From Bacteroides sp. CAG:144 (GTDB taxonomy: Bacteria; Bacteroidota; Bacteroidia; Bacteroidales; UBA11471), in assembly GCA_000434215.1 (NCBI GenBank), contig HF999661.1:1506-28167 (forward strand): 26,662 bases of DNA. The letters run 5' to 3'. The notes beneath the pieces were generated by a model. The model was not told where the DNA came from and made no database searches. It was given only the letters and a program-made list of their open reading frames with translations. The position numbers were made by a program, and so were the translations under genes. This document shows positions 23,779-26,662 of this stretch, piece by piece. Every line of letters starts with the position of its first letter. Within the stretch, counting starts at the first letter, position 1.

Positions 23779-24672
23779 TTAAAATTTTCGTTGTGGTATT
23801 TGTCGCAATCCATAAATTTTGGAACTCCACGGTGAATAACTCCGTTTCACCTGTTTCACGGTGAGAATGGCATCTTCATAATCGTGTTCGGCCTCCTGAT
23901 GTTCATAAATGGCCATAGAAATTACAGCTAGAATATCTCCGGGAACATCGGCCTCCTGCTTTGCTTCGGCCATTGTCGTAGCGCTACCGGCTTTCATCGC
24001 TCGTCGGGCACTCATGCGAATCGCCGTCTTACCGACCAACTTGAAAAAGAGATACAACACGATAAGAGCTATAAATACCACAGACATGGCCGTGATGGAC
24101 ATGGAAACTCCCTCGGGGTCTTTTTCTGCGAATTTGTCGACTTTCGGATTGGAATTTTCCACATAGTTTGCAGCTTCGGGTGTAGGATTTTTCAAAACAA
24201 TCCGTTCTTTCACTCCGTCACGGGGCGAACCGAAGCTCTGATCGGGAGCCAACACCGGAACCGTTACCTCATCGATAAGTTTCTTTCCACCGGCATCATA
24301 AAGCCCGATATAGTTTTCGGTCGTAGGATCAAGTTTGAAATTTGTATGGAATGTTCCGTGATGAGCGAAACCGTCAGCCCAGATAAGGACTACCTGACGA
24401 GGTCCTATCTTGGTTTTCAGGTCGCCCTTGGAAATCATATACTTCTTGGGATTATTCGGGTCGTTGGTAATATAACAACCTGCCATTTGTACCGTACCTG
24501 CCGAACTGTTGTATATCTCGATCCATGCTCCTCTGTTTCCGAACGGATCGACATAATTATTCACATTATTGGTAAGTACCTCGTTGATACGCAAGGCCGA
24601 TGTCGACTGTGCCGATACACCGACAACCGCGCAGCAAGCAAGCAGCAACAACCCTATTTTTCTTACATTCAT
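23779..24672 (-). CDS. Lamin-tail domain fused to OadG-type gamma/delta subunit
   Basis: This 297-residue protein has an N-terminal signal peptide (cleavage near residue 21, V-S-A), then a domain of about residues 25-160 with the lamin-tail (LTD) pattern: L-R-I-N-E-V-L-T-N-N, G-A-W-I-E-I-Y-N-S-S, and G-C-Y-I-T-N-D. A single membrane helix follows (about 190-214), then a cytosolic tail with A-x-I-S-M-A-I-Y-E-H, as in OadG-type subunits. The beta-sandwich is therefore periplasmic and the OadG part anchors it in the Na+ pump. Position in the operon, between the carboxyltransferase and the biotin carrier, is the usual place for the small OadG/MmdD subunit, which in other phyla is only about 80-120 residues. 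The role of the lamin-tail domain is unknown. Confidence 0.87.
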   Translation of the reverse strand: MNVRKIGLLLLACCAVVGVSAQSTSALRINEVLTNNVNNYVDPFGNRGAWIEIYNSSAGTVQMAGCYITNDPNNPKKYMISKGDLKTKIGPRQVVLIWADGFAHHGTFHTNFKLDPTTENYIGLYDAGGKKLIDEVTVPVLAPDQSFGSPRDGVKERIVLKNPTPEAANYVENSNPKVDKFAEKDPEGVSMSITAMSVVFIALIVLYLFFKLVGKTAIRMSARRAMKAGSATTMAEAKQEADVPGDILAVISMAIYEHQEAEHDYEDAILTVKQVKRSYSPWSSKIYGLRQIPQRKF

Positions 24673-24692
24673 TTTCTCTGGATTTAAGAATA

Positions 24693-26246
24693 CTACAAAG
24701 GTATATTACCATGCTTTTTTGCCGGGTTAACCACTTTCTTGGTCTGCAACTGTGCCAATGCACGGCAAATACGGAAGCGGGTATTGCGAGGTTCAATGAC
24801 ATCGTCGATATATCCGTATTTAGCAGCATTATAAGGATTGCCGAAGAGTTGTGTATATTCGCGCTCTTTTTCTGCCAAATAGGCTGCCGGATCGGCCTGT
24901 TCTTTCGCTTCTCGAGCATACAATACGGCAACGGCCCCGCTGGCACCCATTACCGCAATCTCGGCAGTAGGCCATGCAAAGTTTACATCTCCGCGCAACT
25001 GTTTGCAACTCATCACGATATGAGATCCGCCATACGACTTACGCAACGTTACGGTAACCTTAGGCACTGTCGCCTCGCCGTATGCATAAAGGAGTTTAGC
25101 ACCATGCCAAATTACGGCGTTGTACTCTTGTCCCGTACCAGGAAGGAATCCGGGTACATCGACCAATGATACGATAGGAATATTGAAGGCATCGCAGAAA
25201 CGGACAAACCGCGCACCTTTACGCGAAGCGTTGCAATCGAGTACACCAGCCATCTGACAAGGCTGATTGGCAACAATACCCACCGACTGCCCGTTGAAAC
25301 GGGCAAAACCGACAATAAGATTCCGTGCGAAATCACGATGCACTTCAAGGAATTCGCCCTTATCGACGATAGCTCCGATCACTTCATACATATCGTACGC
25401 TTTATTGGGAGAATCGGGAATAATTTCGTTGAGAGAATCCTCCACACGATCCAACGGGTCATCGCAAGGAATGATAGGAGCTTCTTCGAGATTGTTCTGC
25501 GGAATGAAGCTAAGCAGATTGCGGATCAACTTCAATCCGTCCTCCTCGGTATCTACGGCAAAATGCGCGACACCCGATTTGGTCGTATGTACGCTCGCTC
25601 CGCCCAGTTGCTCGGCATTGACGTCTTCTCCCGTTACGGTTTTTACAACAGCCGGCCCGGTAAGGAACATATACGACGTTCCTTTTGTCATCAATGTAAA
25701 GTCGGTCAATGCGGGACTGTATACCGCACCACCAGCACAAGGGCCGAAAATACCCGAAATCTGAGGTATTACGCCCGAGGCCAAAATATTGCGTTGGAAA
25801 ATCTCGGCAAAACCGGCCAACGCATTGATACCTTCCTGAATACGCGCTCCGCCCGAGTCATTGATGCCGATACAAGGCACCCCCATTTTCATGGCAAGAT
25901 CCATCACTTTACAGATTTTCTGTGCCATGGTCTCAGAAAGAGAACCACCATTTACAGTAAAGTCCTGTGCAAAAATATAAACAAGGCGACCATCGATCGT
26001 ACCGCTACCGGTAACAACGCCGTCGCCCAGATAATGTTTCTTTTCCATCCCGAAATTATGGCAGCGATGAGTTACGAACATATCGATTTCCTCAAAACTA
26101 CCTTCATCGAGGAGCATCGCGATGCGCTCGCGAGCGGTATATTTTCCTTTCTCATGTTGTTTGGCGATCGCTTTCTCGCCGCCTCCCAAACGAGCCTGTT
26201 CGCGCAAGGCAATCAGCTCTTTTACTTTTTCAAGTTGGTTACTCAT
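24693..26246 (-). CDS. mmdA: Methylmalonyl-CoA decarboxylase alpha subunit (carboxyltransferase)
   Basis: This 517-residue cytosolic subunit of the acyl-CoA carboxylase beta-chain family has two crotonase-like halves. The first has [13 protein letters not shown] (around 148-160) and [10 protein letters not shown] (acyl-CoA oxyanion loop). The second has V-D-V-P-G-F-L-P-G and R-K-S-Y-G-G-S (biotin-side loop). It moves the carboxyl group from (S)-methylmalonyl-CoA to the biotin carrier, giving propionyl-CoA. It lies 18 bases after mce and 20 before the LTD-OadG gene. Propionyl-CoA carboxylase beta is nearly identical in sequence, but the presence of mmdB and the lack of a biotin carboxylase gene favour the decarboxylase. 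Confidence 0.95.
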   Translation of the reverse strand: MSNQLEKVKELIALREQARLGGGEKAIAKQHEKGKYTARERIAMLLDEGSFEEIDMFVTHRCHNFGMEKKHYLGDGVVTGSGTIDGRLVYIFAQDFTVNGGSLSETMAQKICKVMDLAMKMGVPCIGINDSGGARIQEGINALAGFAEIFQRNILASGVIPQISGIFGPCAGGAVYSPALTDFTLMTKGTSYMFLTGPAVVKTVTGEDVNAEQLGGASVHTTKSGVAHFAVDTEEDGLKLIRNLLSFIPQNNLEEAPIIPCDDPLDRVEDSLNEIIPDSPNKAYDMYEVIGAIVDKGEFLEVHRDFARNLIVGFARFNGQSVGIVANQPCQMAGVLDCNASRKGARFVRFCDAFNIPIVSLVDVPGFLPGTGQEYNAVIWHGAKLLYAYGEATVPKVTVTLRKSYGGSHIVMSCKQLRGDVNFAWPTAEIAVMGASGAVAVLYAREAKEQADPAAYLAEKEREYTQLFGNPYNAAKYGYIDDVIEPRNTRFRICRALAQLQTKKVVNPAKKHGNIPL

Positions 26247-26264
26247 ATTTTTTCGATATAATGT

Positions 26265-26662
26265 TTATTTTTCAGGTTTCTCACACAACTCGGTCAGAAC
26301 GCTGCAAGTCGATTTCGGATGAAGGAATGCTATATCGAGACCTTCCGCTCCACGACGAGGTGCCTGATCGATAAGTTTTACTCCCTTTTCTGCAACTTCG
26401 GTCAGGGCATTAGCGACTCCGTCGGCTACGGCAAAAGCAAGGTGATGGATCCCTTCTCCCCGTTTTTCGATAAATTTGGCAATGGTACTATCTTCCGAAG
26501 TCGGCTCAAGAAGTTCGATTTTGGTTTCTCCGATTTTAAAAAAAGCCGTTTTCACTTTTTGATCGGCCACTTCTTCTACGGCATAACACTTCAATCCCAA
26601 AATATTTTCATAATAAGGCAGGGAATCAGCAATGCTTTTCACGGCAATTCCCAAATGTTCGA
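26265..26662 (-). CDS. mce: Methylmalonyl-CoA epimerase (5' partial)
   Basis: This VOC/glyoxalase-fold metalloenzyme interconverts (R)- and (S)-methylmalonyl-CoA, linking the B12-dependent mutase to the decarboxylase. The frame is open to the right edge and reads E-H-L-G-I-A-V-K-S there, which matches the usual N terminus starting a few residues earlier, so only about 5-8 residues are missing. An apparent TTG start at 26654 is not needed. Metal-ligand candidates are the His of E-H-L-G, the His in G-I-H-H-L-A-F, and the Glu in L-T-E-L-C near the C terminus. It is followed after 18 bases by mmdA. The mutase genes are not in the window. Confidence 0.94.
   Translation of the reverse strand, partial: EHLGIAVKSIADSLPYYENILGLKCYAVEEVADQKVKTAFFKIGETKIELLEPTSEDSTIAKFIEKRGEGIHHLAFAVADGVANALTEVAEKGVKLIDQAPRRGAEGLDIAFLHPKSTCSVLTELCEKPEK

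Noticed and set aside
25338..26261. 307-codon open frame antisense to mmdA
   Set aside because: The sense strand encodes a conserved carboxyltransferase; the antisense frame is a by-product of its codon use.
1..26662. CRISPR arrays, tRNA/rRNA genes, insertion sequences, toxin-antitoxin or phage genes
   Set aside because: Looked for on both strands; no regularly spaced repeats, cloverleaf sequences, transposase or integrase motifs were seen.

Overview
The window reads as chromosome of an anaerobic, propionate-forming member of the Bacteroidales. Supporting signs are several upstream elements of the Bacteroidetes type (TTTG or TTG, about 20 bases, then TAnnTTTG), a near absence of Shine-Dalgarno sequences, a pyrophosphate-dependent phosphofructokinase, a Bacteroides-type inositol-lipid gene set, a glutaminase/GAD acid-resistance locus and the sodium-pumping methylmalonyl-CoA decarboxylase operon. 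The genus cannot be settled from this sequence alone. I see no rRNA, tRNA, CRISPR array, insertion sequence or prophage.

Layout. 1-2077 (+): the end of a PBP4-type D-Ala-D-Ala carboxypeptidase overlapping a HAD phosphatase. 2135-2164: hairpin between convergent genes. 2196-3839 (-): pfp with its promoter. 4000-5928 (+): a self-contained two-gene unit, a NifU-like protein and a GGGtGRT protein, with a promoter, a rare strong SD, expression-type codon use and a strong terminator. 6069-8083 (+): an AT-rich patch of small genes (two-TM protein, lipoprotein, GYF_2-CD225 protein, DUF2752 protein). Two of these genes share the same 18-base promoter element. 8101-10708 (-): a four-gene inositol-lipid operon (PgpA-type phosphatase, GtrA-like protein, CDP-alcohol phosphotransferase, AUR1-like PAP2 enzyme) that lacks the inositol-1-phosphate synthase gene. 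10834-13170 (-): D-lactate dehydrogenase and an NhaC antiporter. 13297-14880 (+): a secreted pectinesterase with an N-terminal Ig-like region. 14907-19729: an acid-resistance island, gadC (-), a potassium-channel-like protein (+), and gadB-glsA (-). 19947-22090 (+): an MFS exporter overlapping an EamA transporter. 22120-26662 (-): mce-mmdA-(LTD-OadG)-biotin carrier-mmdB, leaving the right edge inside mce.

How the genes work together. GlsA makes glutamate from glutamine and releases ammonia. GadB decarboxylates glutamate and consumes a proton. GadC exchanges GABA for glutamate. The Mmd complex decarboxylates methylmalonyl-CoA and pumps Na+ out, while NhaC can exchange Na+ and H+, so much of the right two thirds bears on pH and sodium balance in a fermenting anaerobe. 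The least understood parts are the GGGtGRT unit, the CD225/DUF2752 pair with its shared promoter, the GtrA-like member of the inositol-lipid operon, the channel with a degenerate selectivity filter, and the lamin-tail-OadG fusion.
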